Shown here: piece after piece, positions 63,870 to 64,000 of the stretch | Position numbering within the stretch: the stretch's first letter is position 1 | Layout of the letters: every line of letters begins with the position of its first letter | NCBI GenBank assembly: GCA_033852075.1 | Contig: JAWSVC010000015.1 | Location: forward strand, 186,001-250,000 | Source of the DNA: QZLE01 sp033852075 | Lineage (GTDB): Bacteria > Pseudomonadota > Gammaproteobacteria > QZLD01 | Direction of reading: 5' to 3' | DNA: 64,000 nucleotides | Program-made: the position numbers and the translations under genes | The notes under the pieces: generated by a model | What the model saw: only the letters and a program-made list of their open reading frames with translations | Databases searched by the model: none | Told to the model about the DNA's origin: nothing

Positions 63870-64000
63870 TTAAATCTCACGAGCTACTTCGTAATTTTCA
63901 AAGCACTCGATCTGATCACCAACTTTAACGTCATTATAGTTTCTAACACCAATACCACATTCCGTACCGGCCTTTACTTCGTTTACATCGTCTTTAAATC
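63870..64000 (-). CDS. infB: Translation initiation factor IF-2, C-terminal end (partial)
   Basis: The last 43 codons of IF-2, continuing off the right edge. The translation reads FKDDVNEVKAGTECGIG and NYNDVKVGDQIECFE, characteristic of the IF-2 domain that binds initiator tRNA, and ends VAREI. IF-2 brings fMet-tRNA to the 30S subunit. It is the first gene here of the operon that continues into rbfA and truB. Confidence 0.97.
   Translation of the reverse strand, partial: FKDDVNEVKAGTECGIGVRNYNDVKVGDQIECFENYEVAREI

Overview
The window reads as chromosomal DNA of an AT-rich (roughly 35-38% G+C by eye, not computed) free-living gammaproteobacterium, probably marine. Pointers are the infB-rbfA-truB order at the right edge, typA followed by an acpH-type gene, a DnaJ-related protein of a gammaproteobacterial family, many c-di-GMP and phosphorelay proteins, and secreted hydrolases with DUF5011-type domains. 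I cannot name the genus. No tRNA, rRNA, CRISPR array, phage or transposase gene was seen.

Layout. 1-2.9 kb: the 5' part of a DnaJ-related gene, an orphan pduL, and a secreted esterase. 3.3-27.3 kb: a sensory block with four very large hybrid histidine kinases (2405, 764, 1375 and 1194 aa), an HD-GYP-type protein, a degenerate GGDEF protein, a REC-GGDEF-EAL protein and a stand-alone receiver. It is interrupted only by a cold-shock gene, tpx and a small membrane protein. 27.5-42 kb: ung, two large secreted proteases (subtilisin-like and clan CD) sharing a duplicated 1.46-kb C-terminal half, a small unknown gene, and a 2079-aa secreted alpha-2-macroglobulin-like protein. 42.3-45.6 kb: acyl-CoA metabolism (CoA-transferase, hydroxyisobutyryl-CoA hydrolase-like) with a NadD-like nucleotidyltransferase between them. 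45.6-51.3 kb: a terminal-inverted-repeat element, an Asp-box propeller lipoprotein and a REC-REC-PAS-GGDEF-EAL protein. 51.5-58 kb: Cys-rich small protein, typA-acpH, a structured RNA leader in front of an 87-aa protein, an orphan toxin-like module with a possible partner, a flavoprotein, and an rsgA-family GTPase behind a leader peptide and switching hairpins. 58-64 kb: membrane protein, yaiI, an active-looking diguanylate cyclase, a secreted unknown, an alpha/beta hydrolase and truB-rbfA-infB.

How the genes fit together. The signalling block pairs phosphorelay outputs (tandem receivers and Hpt domains) with c-di-GMP proteins. Several of these have lost catalytic residues (YD instead of HD, SKNVF instead of GGDEF, receivers without Asp, a pseudokinase head), so they are likely receptors or scaffolds. 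Intact enzymes are the EAL domain at 21.6-23.5 kb, the GGDEF and EAL domains at 48.7-51.3 kb, and the GGEEF protein at 59.2 kb. The secreted proteases and esterase carry a common Cys-bounded C-terminal module, suggesting one shared export, anchoring or substrate-binding route.

Most worth following up: the pseudoknotted RNA at 54335-54460 with its small protein, and the five-segment alternating-hairpin leader (56817-56950) that can hide the ribosome binding site of the RsgA-family gene. Both are inferences from base pairing read by eye. Starts were moved from the longest open frame where a good Shine-Dalgarno sequence or family alignment supported a later codon.
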